DNA of 64,000 nucleotides from the NCBI RefSeq assembly GCF_018860755.1, contig NZ_JAHKPW010000058.1, positions 1 to 64,000 of the forward strand. The letters run 5' to 3'. Source of the stretch: Colwellia sp. D2M02 (GTDB lineage Bacteria > Pseudomonadota > Gammaproteobacteria > Enterobacterales > Alteromonadaceae). Made by a program: the position numbers and the translations under genes. Within the stretch, counting starts at the first letter, position 1. Every line of letters begins with the position of its first letter. The notes under the pieces are model-generated. The model worked only from the letters and a program-made list of their open reading frames with translations, did no database searches and was not told the DNA's origin. Positions 19,352 to 29,463 of the stretch are shown here, piece after piece.

Positions 19352-20995
19352 TTACTGAGAAGTATTGTCATACTGTTGTTTAAGTAAATTACGGTCAAGC
19401 TTGCCATTAGCATTTTTAGGTAAACTATCGAGTATTATGAACTTCTTGGGCACCATGTAATTTGCTAATGATAAACTACAATGCTGCTGTAATGTGCGCT
19501 CAATTACTTTATTTTCGTCAAGTGGACTATTATCAAGGAGCGATAGTACAGCAATAATAGCTTGGCCTAATTCTTTGTCTTGAATGCCTAAAACAACGAC
19601 CTCGTTAATATTAGCTTGTTGTAAAATAACTTCTTCTACTTCACTTGGACTAACACGATAGCCAGAGGTTTTTATCATTTCATCTTGGCGGGCAATAAAA
19701 TATAAAAAACCATCAGCATCACGTTTAACGAAGTCACCGGAATAAACCGCTAGTGGTGATTTTTCGCAATTAATGGCAAGTGAGGGAGTCGCTTTAAAGC
19801 GCTGTTTAGTTGCCTCAATATTTTGCCAATAACCTAAACTAACTAACGGGCCAATATGCACTAATTCACCAACTTCATTAACTTCACATTCACTACCATC
19901 AGGCCTTAATACTAACACTTCGGCATTAGGGATTGCTTTTCCCATAGAGCCAGTTTTATTATCAATTTCATCGGGTGATAAATAAGTTGAGCGAAAAGCC
20001 TCTGTTAAACCATACATTAAATAAGGTTTAGCTTGAGGTAGGTATGATCGTAGCTGTTTAATAACCACTACGGGTAATACCCCACCAGAGTTTGTGAAAT
20101 ATCTTAATGATTGGGTTGAGTATTCATGCCACTTAGTCTTTATAAGTTGTGCCCATAACGGTGGCACGCCTGCAAGACCTGTAATTTTATACTTCGCGAC
20201 AGCTTTAAGTACGTCATTAGCAAACAAGTAATCTAACAAAACACAGCGCCCGCCCACTAGAAACATGGTAGTTAATTGGTTTAAACCATAGTCAAAACTT
20301 AGCGGTAATACAGCTAACAGTCTGTCTTCTTCGGTGTTTTCTAAGTATTTACTTACGGATTGAGCGCCCAAAATCAGATTTTTATGGCTAAGCATAATAC
20401 CTTTAGGTTTACCGGTGCTACCTGAGCTATATAAAATAGCGGCTAATTGCTCTGATGGGGCTAATATAGTTGAGTTATTTGAGCTTAACCCCTGTGTGGT
20501 TAGTTCGTGCGTATCAGTGGTATTCTGTTGGGCTAAATTACGCCAGCAATGAATTTTAACTCCATCAATGCTATCAACCTTTTTTATATTATTATCGTTT
20601 AAGTCGGTAATAATAATGTGTTTAATACTTTTTAGCGCAATGAGTATCTCTTGTAATGCTGTGAAGCGTGCAATATTTGTAACCAGCACTGATATTTGAC
20701 AGTCGTTAATAATGTGCTGAACTTGTGGGGCTTTTAACACTGGATTAATAGGCACAAAGACCGCATTAGCTTGACTACAAGCAAACATCGCTTCGACATT
20801 ATAAAAATTTTTGGCTAAATAAATACCGATACGATCACCTGCTTTTACATTCAGCGACTTATAAACATTAGCCACGCTGCTTATATGAGAGTTTAATTCT
20901 TGATAAGTAAGCTGCTGATCTTTTTGTTGTAATGCGATGCTATTAGGTGTTTTTTTTGCAGAATTACTGATGAGTTGGTGTACGAGAGTAGTCAT
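19352..20995 (-). CDS. AMP-forming acyl-CoA/acyl ligase, exosortase A system-associated type
   Basis: A 547-residue ANL-superfamily adenylating enzyme. The P-loop is 'ILYSSGSTGKPKGIMLSH', the A5-type motif 'YLMYGLTEAFRSTYL', the hinge Asp is in 'VYSGDFVKRDADGFLYF', and the catalytic lysine is in 'LPKNANGKLDRN'. It would activate a carboxylic acid as acyl-AMP and pass it to CoA or a carrier. It is first in the operon, so it likely supplies the acyl donor for the acyltransferase. No acyl-carrier-protein gene lies in the operon. The upstream gap of 157 bp to the kinase gene probably contains the operon promoter. Confidence 0.82.
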   Translation of the reverse strand: MTTLVHQLISNSAKKTPNSIALQQKDQQLTYQELNSHISSVANVYKSLNVKAGDRIGIYLAKNFYNVEAMFACSQANAVFVPINPVLKAPQVQHIINDCQISVLVTNIARFTALQEILIALKSIKHIIITDLNDNNIKKVDSIDGVKIHCWRNLAQQNTTDTHELTTQGLSSNNSTILAPSEQLAAILYSSGSTGKPKGIMLSHKNLILGAQSVSKYLENTEEDRLLAVLPLSFDYGLNQLTTMFLVGGRCVLLDYLFANDVLKAVAKYKITGLAGVPPLWAQLIKTKWHEYSTQSLRYFTNSGGVLPVVVIKQLRSYLPQAKPYLMYGLTEAFRSTYLSPDEIDNKTGSMGKAIPNAEVLVLRPDGSECEVNEVGELVHIGPLVSLGYWQNIEATKQRFKATPSLAINCEKSPLAVYSGDFVKRDADGFLYFIARQDEMIKTSGYRVSPSEVEEVILQQANINEVVVLGIQDKELGQAIIAVLSLLDNSPLDENKVIERTLQQHCSLSLANYMVPKKFIILDSLPKNANGKLDRNLLKQQYDNTSQ

Positions 20996-21152
20996 TTTAC
21001 GTCCAGATAAATTTCTTACTACGTATTAAAATGCGTTAATTAACCCAATTAAGAGGTTAATCAGTTAATAATAATGAAGCAATATACCTTGGCTGCGGTA
21101 TTTTAACAACGCTATTGAGCAGACATCAGTGATTGTTTGCAGTTAAGTTGAA

Positions 21153-23255
21153 CTAGGCGTCTGTAATTGTGATTGGTAGTGTTATTTTAAAAAGGGTGGT
21201 GCCAGCGTCAGACTCTTCACAGCTAATTGTTCCTTGCATTAGTTGAACGACTAAATTATAAACCACACTTAAGCCTAAACCGATATTATGACCACCCATT
21301 TGAGTAGTATAAAATGGATCGAATACTTTACCCATTAAATACTTATCAATGCCCTTGCCATTATCTTGATAGGTTATCTCTAAATGCTCAGTGTGCGCTT
21401 TCGGAGCGTTTTTATGCTTTACGGCAATATCAATAATAAGATTTTTTCCCTCTTGTTGGCCATGTTCTCGTGAATTATTGATTAAATGCTCTAACACTTT
21501 CTGCAATGCGGTAGGGTAGCCTTCTATGCTTATATTATCGCCATGTATATTTACTTCATCTTGATGAGTAAGTAGGTTAGTTGCTATAGCCTCACCCTGA
21601 CTTTGTAATTGCGTTAATATATTAAACTTCTCTTTTTTGTCTCCAGCGAGTTGGGTTGATAGCAGCTTAAAGTGGCTGACTAACTCAGCAGCAGTGTTCA
21701 TATTATTCAATGCTAAGTTGCAGCTTTGCTCTAATGTGGTAATAAACTCTGTGAACGTGTTTTTAGTGATCTGGTTAGCTTCAACCTGTAGAGAAAGGTT
21801 TTTAGTCATATATGCTATATGGGAAATTGCCGTGACGCTATTCCCTAGCGGCGTGTTTATTTTATGTGCAACACCTGAAACAAGAATGGTTAATGCGGAC
21901 ATTTTTTCAGACTCAATTAACTTTGCTTGCGTAGTGCGTAGATTTTCTAACGTGATTGATAGGTTTGTGTTTATATTTTGTATTTTTTTACGTCGGCTAT
22001 GTAATAACCCTAGAAAAACGCTCAAAATAATAACGATTATACTGCCGAAAATAATAATAAGAGTGCTACGCTGCTCAACATTATTTATTTTTAACTGTTT
22101 AATCTCGTTGGCTTTATTTAAAGATAAAATATCTAAGTTTTTGGTTACAGTACTTAGCTTTGTGATGTAGCTAGTTAACTCTGCATCATTAATATTCAGC
22201 TGTATTTTGGCGAGTATATTTTGGTAGTTGTGCAAGGCATGAAAAGCTTCTTTAAATTGTTTACGTTTCTCATAGCGTTGTGTTTGTAATTTATAAGCCT
22301 CTGCGAGGGTTGTGTATTTTTTTTCTTTTTCGGCGATAAGAATAATATCTAATAATAAGTCTTCACTTGCTTTGTCTTGCTCGGTTTCATTATATAATTT
22401 CGCTAGCTCTAGTTGGCTGGCGAGTAGCCCTTTAATAAAATGGTTCTCTTTTCTTATTTCTATCGCTTTAAGTAAGCTCAGCTGAGCCTTTTCAGGCTCA
22501 TTTTTTACTTTGTAAATAAGCCCTAAATTATGGTACGAGTAGGAAGAGTGGAAAGTTAACTTGTTTTTAAGTCTTATTGCTAAGGCTTGTTGATGTAATT
22601 CTGCTGCTTTCTCATATTGTTCTAAGCCAAAATAAGCTTCCCCTAAATTGTTATAGGCCTGGCCTAAATATATAGGATCATTGCGTTTCTTATTAAAGTT
22701 GAGTGAATCAGTTAAATAAGGGATAGCTTCTTTATAAAAGCCCAACTTAACAGAAATATAGCCAAGCGCATTTTCGGTGTTGGCGCGCTCGTATGTATAG
22801 TTTTGATGGGGTTTAATAAAGTCATAAGCTTTTGCGTAATGCTTAATGGCTTGATTACCTTGCTCGGTGTGCCAGTAACTGGTTCCTTGAATATAGTGCA
22901 GTTTCCATTGAGCTAATGGCGATGGATTATTTTTAACTACGTTTGCTATTTCTTCTATAACAGCAAAAGCCTCGGAATATTTATTAGTATATAAATAAGA
23001 GTAAACTTTGATTTCTAATAAATTAAGAGTTTGATGAACGGTGTTTTTTTGTTCAAGCAAATAGTTAGCCTGAGTTAATGCTTTGCTAGGGTCTGATATT
23101 AATATTTTCTTTAAGGCTAAATACTCATCTGTATAAAGAGGCGCTTCATTGCTCAAAGCGGTTTGCTGTACACTTGCTAATGAATACAATAAAAATATAC
23201 AAACGTACGTTATGTGTCGTGACGTATTACAACGATAATCTTTTAAAAAATACAT
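21153..23255 (-). CDS. TPR-containing membrane sensor histidine kinase
   Basis: A 700-residue protein. Order: an N-terminal signal or anchor segment, tetratricopeptide repeats (about 80-390, e.g. 'AQAYNNLGEAYFGLEQYEKA'), a membrane helix (about 395-416), a coiled coil, a phospho-acceptor region with His near 462 ('GVAHKINTPLGN') and a HATPase domain ('LINNSREHG', 'DNGKGID', 'GGHNIGLGLSVVYNL'). The TPR part would be periplasmic. It is 11 bp downstream of the patatin gene on the same strand, so they are probably cotranscribed. No response regulator is nearby and no receiver domain is fused; its partner is encoded elsewhere or unknown. Confidence 0.88.
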   Translation of the reverse strand: MYFLKDYRCNTSRHITYVCIFLLYSLASVQQTALSNEAPLYTDEYLALKKILISDPSKALTQANYLLEQKNTVHQTLNLLEIKVYSYLYTNKYSEAFAVIEEIANVVKNNPSPLAQWKLHYIQGTSYWHTEQGNQAIKHYAKAYDFIKPHQNYTYERANTENALGYISVKLGFYKEAIPYLTDSLNFNKKRNDPIYLGQAYNNLGEAYFGLEQYEKAAELHQQALAIRLKNKLTFHSSYSYHNLGLIYKVKNEPEKAQLSLLKAIEIRKENHFIKGLLASQLELAKLYNETEQDKASEDLLLDIILIAEKEKKYTTLAEAYKLQTQRYEKRKQFKEAFHALHNYQNILAKIQLNINDAELTSYITKLSTVTKNLDILSLNKANEIKQLKINNVEQRSTLIIIFGSIIVIILSVFLGLLHSRRKKIQNINTNLSITLENLRTTQAKLIESEKMSALTILVSGVAHKINTPLGNSVTAISHIAYMTKNLSLQVEANQITKNTFTEFITTLEQSCNLALNNMNTAAELVSHFKLLSTQLAGDKKEKFNILTQLQSQGEAIATNLLTHQDEVNIHGDNISIEGYPTALQKVLEHLINNSREHGQQEGKNLIIDIAVKHKNAPKAHTEHLEITYQDNGKGIDKYLMGKVFDPFYTTQMGGHNIGLGLSVVYNLVVQLMQGTISCEESDAGTTLFKITLPITITDA

Positions 23256-23266
23256 AGGCAGTAAGT

Positions 23267-24085
23267 TTAATGTGCGATTTTAATGGGGATAATTTCCATA
23301 GCGGTTTGAAATCCTATTTTATAAAGCTCATGTTTTTGTTCTTTGGTCATTTTAAAGTCAACGGCAGAGTGTTCACCAATATTAATGACAATGGTGTTAT
23401 GCCAAAAACTTTCATTAATATACTCACGAGAAATTGTTGTCATAAAGGTGCGAATTAATAGTGTTACGTAGTTATAAATGGGAAAAAAACCATTAACCTT
23501 TAAATGATCGTATTCGTGCTCGCCACGTAAACGAAAGCATAAAACGGGGGTACCTTTGTTATCCCAGTCTCTATGCAAAGCATCTTCAGATAAAATACTC
23601 CCATCGACCATAATCCGTTTACCAAAAGGTTTAAAACTAAACACGAGGGGAATTGACATGGAAAAGCGTACTGCAGTTGATACTTTCATGTCAGGAGTTA
23701 AATCGGCATTAAAAATAACGGGTTTACCGTTAGTGACATCCGTTGCCACTATGTGTAGTTTTTTTTCTAACTGAGAAAAGGTTTTCCCTTCTAAGTGACT
23801 ATCAACCCAACGCTCAAAGGCATCGCCAGAGCTTAAACCGCCGTGACGTATTAGCTTGAGTAGTGAGAACTCTCTAAATTGCTGATAATTAGTTTTTAAG
23901 GCAATGTTTTTAATTTGATTAATTGGCATGCCAGCGGCATAAAAACTGGAGATAATACTGCCCCCTGATACGCCAACTAAATCCTTAAAAGGAACATCAA
24001 GTAACTCTAGTGCTTTTAATACCCCTAAATGAGCAGGCAGGCGTGTACCACCGCCAGCAAAAATAGGTACTATCGCTTTAGTCAT
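23267..24085 (-). CDS. Patatin-like phospholipase
   Basis: A 272-residue patatin-domain protein with the catalytic dyad visible: oxyanion loop 'FAGGGTRLPAHLGVL', nucleophile serine in 'GVSGGSI', and the aspartate in 'VDGSI'. Members hydrolyse acyl esters of lipids. There is no signal peptide, so it is likely cytoplasmic or peripherally bound to the inner membrane. The ATG follows GGAAG. It is upstream of the sensor kinase in a probable two-gene unit, an unusual partnership hinting at lipid-related signalling (inference). Divergent from the secreted protease at 24245. Confidence 0.88.
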   Translation of the reverse strand: MTKAIVPIFAGGGTRLPAHLGVLKALELLDVPFKDLVGVSGGSIISSFYAAGMPINQIKNIALKTNYQQFREFSLLKLIRHGGLSSGDAFERWVDSHLEGKTFSQLEKKLHIVATDVTNGKPVIFNADLTPDMKVSTAVRFSMSIPLVFSFKPFGKRIMVDGSILSEDALHRDWDNKGTPVLCFRLRGEHEYDHLKVNGFFPIYNYVTLLIRTFMTTISREYINESFWHNTIVINIGEHSAVDFKMTKEQKHELYKIGFQTAMEIIPIKIAH

Positions 24086-24244
24086 TTAGCTTCCTATTCG
24101 GTATGAGACTATAGGTGTCTTTTATTTTATTCAATTAAGTATGGCTAATGTTTGGTTTTTTGCGAAAGATATTGTGTATTTATTCTGAGCTAGGTAGGCT
24201 AAATTATTAATACTTTCTATTAACACGAGTATTCAAGGAATATT

Positions 24245-25018
24245 ATGAAACTCTTTAATCGTATTGTTGTTTTTTTAAGTTTATTTATTGTGAGTTATAG
24301 CAGCCAGGCAAATGATAACTTTGTTAATGTTGTCGCGAAAAATAAGCTTTCTGTTGTAGGTATTGGTATACATACACCAACCAGTCGCCCACAGAATATT
24401 TTAAGGGGGACGGGCTTTGTTATAGGCGATGGTACTTATGTGGTCACTAATGCTCATGTACTGCCTGATATGCTAGATGAGAGTTTGCGACAAGAAATGG
24501 CAGTATTTATTGGCTCTGGTAAAGAAGCTAACGTTAGAAAAGCTGAAATTGTAATTACTTCCAGCCTTTATGATCTTGCGGTGTTAAAGCTATCAGGGAG
24601 TCCATTACCCGCAATGACACTCGCTGCTGACGAGTTTTATCCTGATGGTAGCTATATTGCTTTTACAGGGTTTCCCATTGGTGCAGTATTAGGCTTATAT
24701 CCGGTAACGCATCGCGGTATTATTGCCAGTTTAACTCCCACAGTGATTCCTGCACCATCAGCAGGGCAGTTAAGTTTGAAAATGCTCAAGAGTATGCGTA
24801 ACCCTTATTTAATTTACCAGTTAGACGCTACTGCTTACCCCGGCAATAGTGGTAGTGCGATGTACGATATGAAAACAGGTCAAGTAGTTGCCATTATAAA
24901 CAAAGTGTTTGTACAAGAGACTAAAGAAGCGGTGATCAGTAAACCTAGTGGCATTACTTATGCTATACCTGTGAAGTATTTACGAAAAATTTTACGTGAG
25001 CAAAAAATTAATCTTTAA
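24245..25018 (+). CDS. Secreted trypsin-like serine protease
   Basis: A 257-residue protein with an N-terminal signal peptide (cleavage near SSQA/ND) and a DegP-like S1C protease domain. The triad is readable: His71 ('VTNAHVLP'), Asp110 ('SLYDLAVLKL') and Ser202 ('AYPGNSGSAMYD'). There is no PDZ domain, so it is a short periplasmic or secreted protease rather than a full DegP/DegQ. The gene stands alone between divergent and convergent neighbours. Substrate unknown. Confidence 0.87.
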   Translation: MKLFNRIVVFLSLFIVSYSSQANDNFVNVVAKNKLSVVGIGIHTPTSRPQNILRGTGFVIGDGTYVVTNAHVLPDMLDESLRQEMAVFIGSGKEANVRKAEIVITSSLYDLAVLKLSGSPLPAMTLAADEFYPDGSYIAFTGFPIGAVLGLYPVTHRGIIASLTPTVIPAPSAGQLSLKMLKSMRNPYLIYQLDATAYPGNSGSAMYDMKTGQVVAIINKVFVQETKEAVISKPSGITYAIPVKYLRKILREQKINL

Positions 25019-25056
25019 TGTGAATGTATAATACGCTTTGCTCGGTGTACACATTA

Positions 25057-25818
25057 TTAGTCACTTGCTACTAGCTCAGAGCCGGTGAGATTTTTAGCAG
25101 GGTATAAGCTTGATAAAGGTACCAACTCAATATTATTCTGCTTTAAGGTAGGAATGAGTTTGGTGAGTGCGCTTACTGTCTCTGGGTGAGGATGAGCAAT
25201 CGCAATCGCAAACTTTTGCTTTTTAGCGTAACGAATAAGATGTTGAAATTGCTTAGTAATATATTCGTCGGTTAATTCATTGTCTAAAAATACATGGCGC
25301 GAGTTAACAGGAACACCAATATCGACAGCTGCTTTTACTGCTTGGGAGCTAGGGCTGGTTTTACTGTCTAAAAATAATAAATCTCGCTCTTTTAGAAAAC
25401 TCATCGTCCAAGTCATAGGTTTATAAAGTTTAGTTAAGTAACTACCCATATGGTTATTAATACCAATAGCAAAAGGTATATCATTAAATGACTCGGTTAG
25501 GCTTTTGTGAACGGCTTGTTCATTCATTGCGCTAGTGATAGCCCCGGGCCCTAGATATTTTCTATTATTTGCTTCCATAGGAATATGGATAATAACGTCA
25601 TTTTTTTGCTCATTTGCCTTTATTGCCAGCTTTTTACCATAAGTAGTATGAGGGAGCATTGCATAAGTTACATTACCAGGTAGCGAGAGTGCTTTTTCGT
25701 CGGTGTACCGATAACCCATATCATCAATAACTATGGCAACTTTCACTGTTTCAGCAGATAAGAACGGGCAATATATAGTAAGAGAAATCGATAGGGCGAT
25801 TAAGAATTTTTTTATCAC
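25057..25818 (-). CDS. Divergent polysaccharide deacetylase family protein (YibQ-like)
   Basis: A 253-residue protein with a signal peptide and a NodB-like fold: 'VAIVIDDMGYRYTDEKAL' near the start with the Asp-Asp metal pair, 'IHIPMEA', 'GINNHMGSYLT' and 'AIAHPHPETVSAL'. This is the divergent polysaccharide deacetylase 2 family represented by YibQ. It follows envC on the same strand, as in E. coli (gpmI-envC-yibQ order), which supports the call. The enzymatic substrate of the family is not established; periplasmic glycan trimming is a guess. Confidence 0.85.
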   Translation of the reverse strand: MIKKFLIALSISLTIYCPFLSAETVKVAIVIDDMGYRYTDEKALSLPGNVTYAMLPHTTYGKKLAIKANEQKNDVIIHIPMEANNRKYLGPGAITSAMNEQAVHKSLTESFNDIPFAIGINNHMGSYLTKLYKPMTWTMSFLKERDLLFLDSKTSPSSQAVKAAVDIGVPVNSRHVFLDNELTDEYITKQFQHLIRYAKKQKFAIAIAHPHPETVSALTKLIPTLKQNNIELVPLSSLYPAKNLTGSELVASD

Positions 25819-25957
25819 GGCTTAGAATACTTATTTTTATAATAGTTATAGAGTAACAATAAAATATAGCCGATTGAAGCGTATTATATTGATTTTATTG
25901 TTATGTAATATAACAGGCTTGGTTTACTTGTTTAGGTTACTTAGAATATATTGGCGC

Positions 25958-27157
25958 TTATTTACACCAAAGTTTTGGGTTTACTGCTTCGCCACGATGG
26001 CGTATTTCAAAATATAACCCTGTTTGATCTTGCCCGCCACTTTGTCCAACAAGGGCAATGGGTTCACCCGTTTCAACGCGATCACCTACAGATTTAAGTA
26101 AAGCTTGATTATGCGCATAAAGACTCATATAACCATCACCATGGTCAATAACAGTAAGTAACCCGTAGCCTTTAAGCCAGTCTGAAAATAAAATAGTACC
26201 GCTGTGAATAGTTTGTACTTGCCTACCCACAGGAGCAGATAATAAAACACCTTTCCATTTTAAATAGCCTTGTTTATTGCTACCAAAGCGATGCAGCATT
26301 CTTCCTTTAACAGGCCAAGATAGTTTGTTTTTTAGCTTACTTAAGCCAACGAGATCGGCTTCAGCTTGAATTTGTTTGGCTAGCTTTTGTAAGGCAAGGT
26401 TTAAGTTACTTTCTTCCATTTTAAGTTTGGCTAGCTGCTGTTGACTTGATAATAGTGATTTACTGAGCTTGCTCAAGGTATCGCTACGCTGACTTTTTCG
26501 CTCTTTTAACTGTTTACTTTGTGTCAGTTGTTTGTCTTTTAATACTTGTAACTGCTCAATTTTTTCTTGATGTTGGTGCGTGACTTTTTGCAGCTCGATG
26601 ATGGTACTTTCAAATTGCTCAATTTCAGTGATACGCGCTTTATTAAAATATTGATAATAACTAATCGTGCGCTGTATCTTTTCACTTTGCTCTTGGTTTA
26701 AAAGTAACTTTAAGTAGTCGTGTTGCCCTGTGGTATAAGCTGAACGGAGTTGTTGTGCGAGTAAACTTTCTTGGTGAATTTTATCTTGGGTGAGTTGCTT
26801 TTTCTCTTTAGCAAGTTCAGTGATTTTTTTTTGGGTTGTTGATAATTGTGTTTCAATATCATTAATTTTTTTTGCGGTACTGGCAATGGCTAAATCATCA
26901 TTTTTTAGCTGTAACTCTAAAGCGGATCTTTTCTTATTGGTGTCATAAATGTTAGATTCTTGCTTGGCGATAGCTTGTTGAATATCACTGAGCTTGGCTT
27001 TGTTCTTTTGCTGACTTTCTTGATAATCGTTACTTTGCTCACCTTTAGCGTAAGACAAGTGACTTATTACCAGGCTAATTAAAGCTAAGCCTAGTAATAA
27101 GTAATGATTTATAAAACGTCTTTTGCTAATAAATTGCAGACTAGTCAATAGTGCCAT
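25958..27157 (-). CDS. envC: Murein hydrolase activator EnvC
   Basis: A 399-residue protein: an N-terminal membrane or signal segment (about 15-37), a long coiled coil (about 40-265) and a C-terminal LytM/M23-like domain. The metal-binding residues of active M23 enzymes are changed: 'LHRFGSNKQGYLKWKG' lacks the His/Asp pair and 'TGLYFEIRH' replaces the usual HLHFE. This is as in EnvC, which does not cleave murein itself but activates AmiA/AmiB at the division septum. It is 40 bp downstream of gpmI, the conserved order. Confidence 0.93.
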   Translation of the reverse strand: MALLTSLQFISKRRFINHYLLLGLALISLVISHLSYAKGEQSNDYQESQQKNKAKLSDIQQAIAKQESNIYDTNKKRSALELQLKNDDLAIASTAKKINDIETQLSTTQKKITELAKEKKQLTQDKIHQESLLAQQLRSAYTTGQHDYLKLLLNQEQSEKIQRTISYYQYFNKARITEIEQFESTIIELQKVTHQHQEKIEQLQVLKDKQLTQSKQLKERKSQRSDTLSKLSKSLLSSQQQLAKLKMEESNLNLALQKLAKQIQAEADLVGLSKLKNKLSWPVKGRMLHRFGSNKQGYLKWKGVLLSAPVGRQVQTIHSGTILFSDWLKGYGLLTVIDHGDGYMSLYAHNQALLKSVGDRVETGEPIALVGQSGGQDQTGLYFEIRHRGEAVNPKLWCK

Positions 27158-27197
27158 AACTAAGATGAGGTAATTTAATTGTTAAAAAACAAATATA

Positions 27198-28751
27198 TCA
27201 CTTAGTTAATGGCATTAATACTCTCCCTGTCATTTCTACCGGCTGCTCTATGCCCATTAAGTGTAAAATGCTTGGTGATATATCACTAAGTGTGCCTGTC
27301 GCTTCGGGAACTGCACTTCTGCCAACGTAAATTAAAGGTACAGGTTCACAAGTATGTGCAGTGTGAGCTTGACCCGATACTTCATCTAACATTTGTTCTG
27401 CATTACCATGATCGGCAGTGATTAAACACTCACCACCAGTTTGTTGTAAGGCATCAACAACGCGCCCAATACAAGTATCTACGGCTTCACAAGCTTTAAC
27501 CGCCGCATCAAAACTACCTGTATGTCCGACCATATCGCCATTCGGGTAATTACAAACAATAAAGTCATACTTACCACTGTGAATTGCTTCAACTAGTTTA
27601 TCGGTTAACAAAGTTGAGTTCATTTCTGGTTGTAAGTCATAGGTGGCGACGTTAGGCGATGGGATTAAAATACGTTCTTCACCATCAAAGGTGTCTTCTT
27701 TACCACCACTAAAGAAAAAGGTAACGTGAGCGTATTTTTCGGTTTCAGAAATACGTAATTGTGTTTTATTATGTTTAGCTAACCATTCACCCATAACATT
27801 ATTTAATGCGGCTGGTTCGAAAGCACTCGGGGCATCTATATCAGCAGAGTATTGAGTTAACATGACAAAATTAGCGATGTTAGGTATTTTTTTACGGGTA
27901 AAACCGTCAAAGTTGTCTTCGGTAAAACAACGGCTAAATTGACGCGCTCTGTCAGCTCTGAAATTCATAAAAATTAGTGAGTCACCATCATTAATTTGCA
28001 CGGTATCTCCATTTGGCTGAGTAATAGCACTGGCACCAACAAACTCATCATTTTCATCTCGCTGGTAAGCGTCAGCTAACGCGGTAAGTGCATTATCGTA
28101 TTGGTGAAGTCCTTCACCGCTTACCATCAAGTTATAGGCGGCTTCAACGCGATCCCAACGTTGATCTCTATCCATTGCAAAGTATCGACCAATAATTGAA
28201 GCAATTTGTCCATTGCCATTAGGGAACAGCTCTGCAAATTTTTGTTGTGCTTTTTCTAATGAGGACTTGGCACTGCGCGGTGGAGTATCTCTGCCGTCTA
28301 AAAATGCGTGCAAATAAACTTTGCTTGCACCACGTTGTTGAGCAAGCTCTATCATCGCAAAAATATGTTCTTCGTGGCTGTGTACACCACCAGGTGATAA
28401 TAAACCGAATATGTGGACGGCTTTGTCATTTGCTACTGCCGAGTCTACTGCTTGGCATAGAGTAGGGTTTTGAGAAAACTCCCCATCTGCAATTGATTTA
28501 GTAATGCGAGTAAAGTCTTGGTAAACCGTACGACCTGCACCTAAATTAACATGACCAACTTCAGAGTTGCCCATTTGTCCATCAGGCAAGCCAACAGCCA
28601 TACCTGAAGTGTTTATCAGCATGTTAGGATAATTAGCTTTTAAATTATCTAATACTGGCGTGTTAGCGCTCAATATGGCGTTAGAGCTTGAGTCTTCTCT
28701 GTATCCCCAACCATCTAATATCATTAGAACCATAGATTTTTTATGTGCCAT
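27198..28751 (-). CDS. gpmI: 2,3-bisphosphoglycerate-independent phosphoglycerate mutase
   Basis: Glycolytic enzyme interconverting 3- and 2-phosphoglycerate with two Mn2+ ions; alkaline-phosphatase superfamily. Motifs include '[12 protein letters not shown]' with the first metal Asp, '[14 protein letters not shown]' with the phosphorylated serine, 'GRDTPPRS', '[12 protein letters not shown]' and 'ADHGNAEQM'. I start at the ATG at 28751 after AGGAAAC, giving 517 residues; the open frame continues 22 codons upstream without similarity to the family. Upstream (28752-28959) a TATAAT at 28915-28920 may serve the divergent gene yibN. Confidence 0.96.
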   Translation of the reverse strand: MAHKKSMVLMILDGWGYREDSSSNAILSANTPVLDNLKANYPNMLINTSGMAVGLPDGQMGNSEVGHVNLGAGRTVYQDFTRITKSIADGEFSQNPTLCQAVDSAVANDKAVHIFGLLSPGGVHSHEEHIFAMIELAQQRGASKVYLHAFLDGRDTPPRSAKSSLEKAQQKFAELFPNGNGQIASIIGRYFAMDRDQRWDRVEAAYNLMVSGEGLHQYDNALTALADAYQRDENDEFVGASAITQPNGDTVQINDGDSLIFMNFRADRARQFSRCFTEDNFDGFTRKKIPNIANFVMLTQYSADIDAPSAFEPAALNNVMGEWLAKHNKTQLRISETEKYAHVTFFFSGGKEDTFDGEERILIPSPNVATYDLQPEMNSTLLTDKLVEAIHSGKYDFIVCNYPNGDMVGHTGSFDAAVKACEAVDTCIGRVVDALQQTGGECLITADHGNAEQMLDEVSGQAHTAHTCEPVPLIYVGRSAVPEATGTLSDISPSILHLMGIEQPVEMTGRVLMPLTK

Positions 28752-28959
28752 GTTGTTTCCTATCACTGAATGCTGAATTACTTTAGGGTCTGTTGAATAA
28801 CTATTGTACACAGTCATTTCGGGATATTCACTAAGGATTTACAGGAGAAATATTCCATAGTGAGTTACTAAATTTTCAATAAAGGGTTAAGCTCGCATTT
28901 CTAAAAGACTTGGGTATAATATGCCGATTAAAATTATTAATAATAATGGTTACTAAACA

Positions 28960-29388
28960 ATGGATGAATTAATTACTTTTGCGGGCAATAACGGCATGTT
29001 AAGTGCTATCTGGGTTGCACTTGTTGTGATGATTATTGTGACAACTATTCGCATGAAAATGTCACCGATTAAGCAAATTAGCCCACAAGATTTGACATTT
29101 TTAATGAACAGAGAAGAAGGTATTGCTTTAGATATACGTACAGATAAAGACTTTAAAGCTAATCATATTCTTGATGCTGTTAGTTTATCTAATGAAAAAA
29201 TTACTAAAAACGGTTTCGCTAGCCTTGAAAATAAAAAAGACAAGCCCATCATTGTAGTATGTAGTGCTGGATTAAGCGCTGTTAAAGTTGCTAATGATTT
29301 ATCAAAGGCAGGTTTTGAACGCGTTAGTATTTTAAAAGGCGGCATGAACTCATGGACTAGCGCCGGCTTACCACTAACCAAAAAATAA
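28960..29388 (+). CDS. yibN: Membrane-anchored rhodanese-like protein (YibN)
   Basis: A 142-residue protein with one N-terminal membrane helix (about 14-32) and a single rhodanese domain. The active-site cysteine is in 'VVCSAGLSAVK' and the domain ends with 'LKGGMNSWTSAGLPL'. Rhodaneses carry sulfane sulfur; the precise role of YibN is not settled. It heads the yibN-grxC-secB-gpsA series, the same order as in E. coli. A TATAAT lies about 40 bp upstream of the ATG. Confidence 0.9.
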   Translation: MDELITFAGNNGMLSAIWVALVVMIIVTTIRMKMSPIKQISPQDLTFLMNREEGIALDIRTDKDFKANHILDAVSLSNEKITKNGFASLENKKDKPIIVVCSAGLSAVKVANDLSKAGFERVSILKGGMNSWTSAGLPLTKK

Positions 29389-29463
29389 AAGCTAATAAAT
29401 AAAACTCTACTATAGCTGCAATATGCACTAAGAGTCTTGTTATAAAAAATTGAGGTGAGAACA

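Noticed and set aside
25958-27157. Active M23 peptidase
   Set aside because: The zinc ligands of M23 enzymes are replaced; the gene order and coiled coil identify the non-catalytic activator EnvC.
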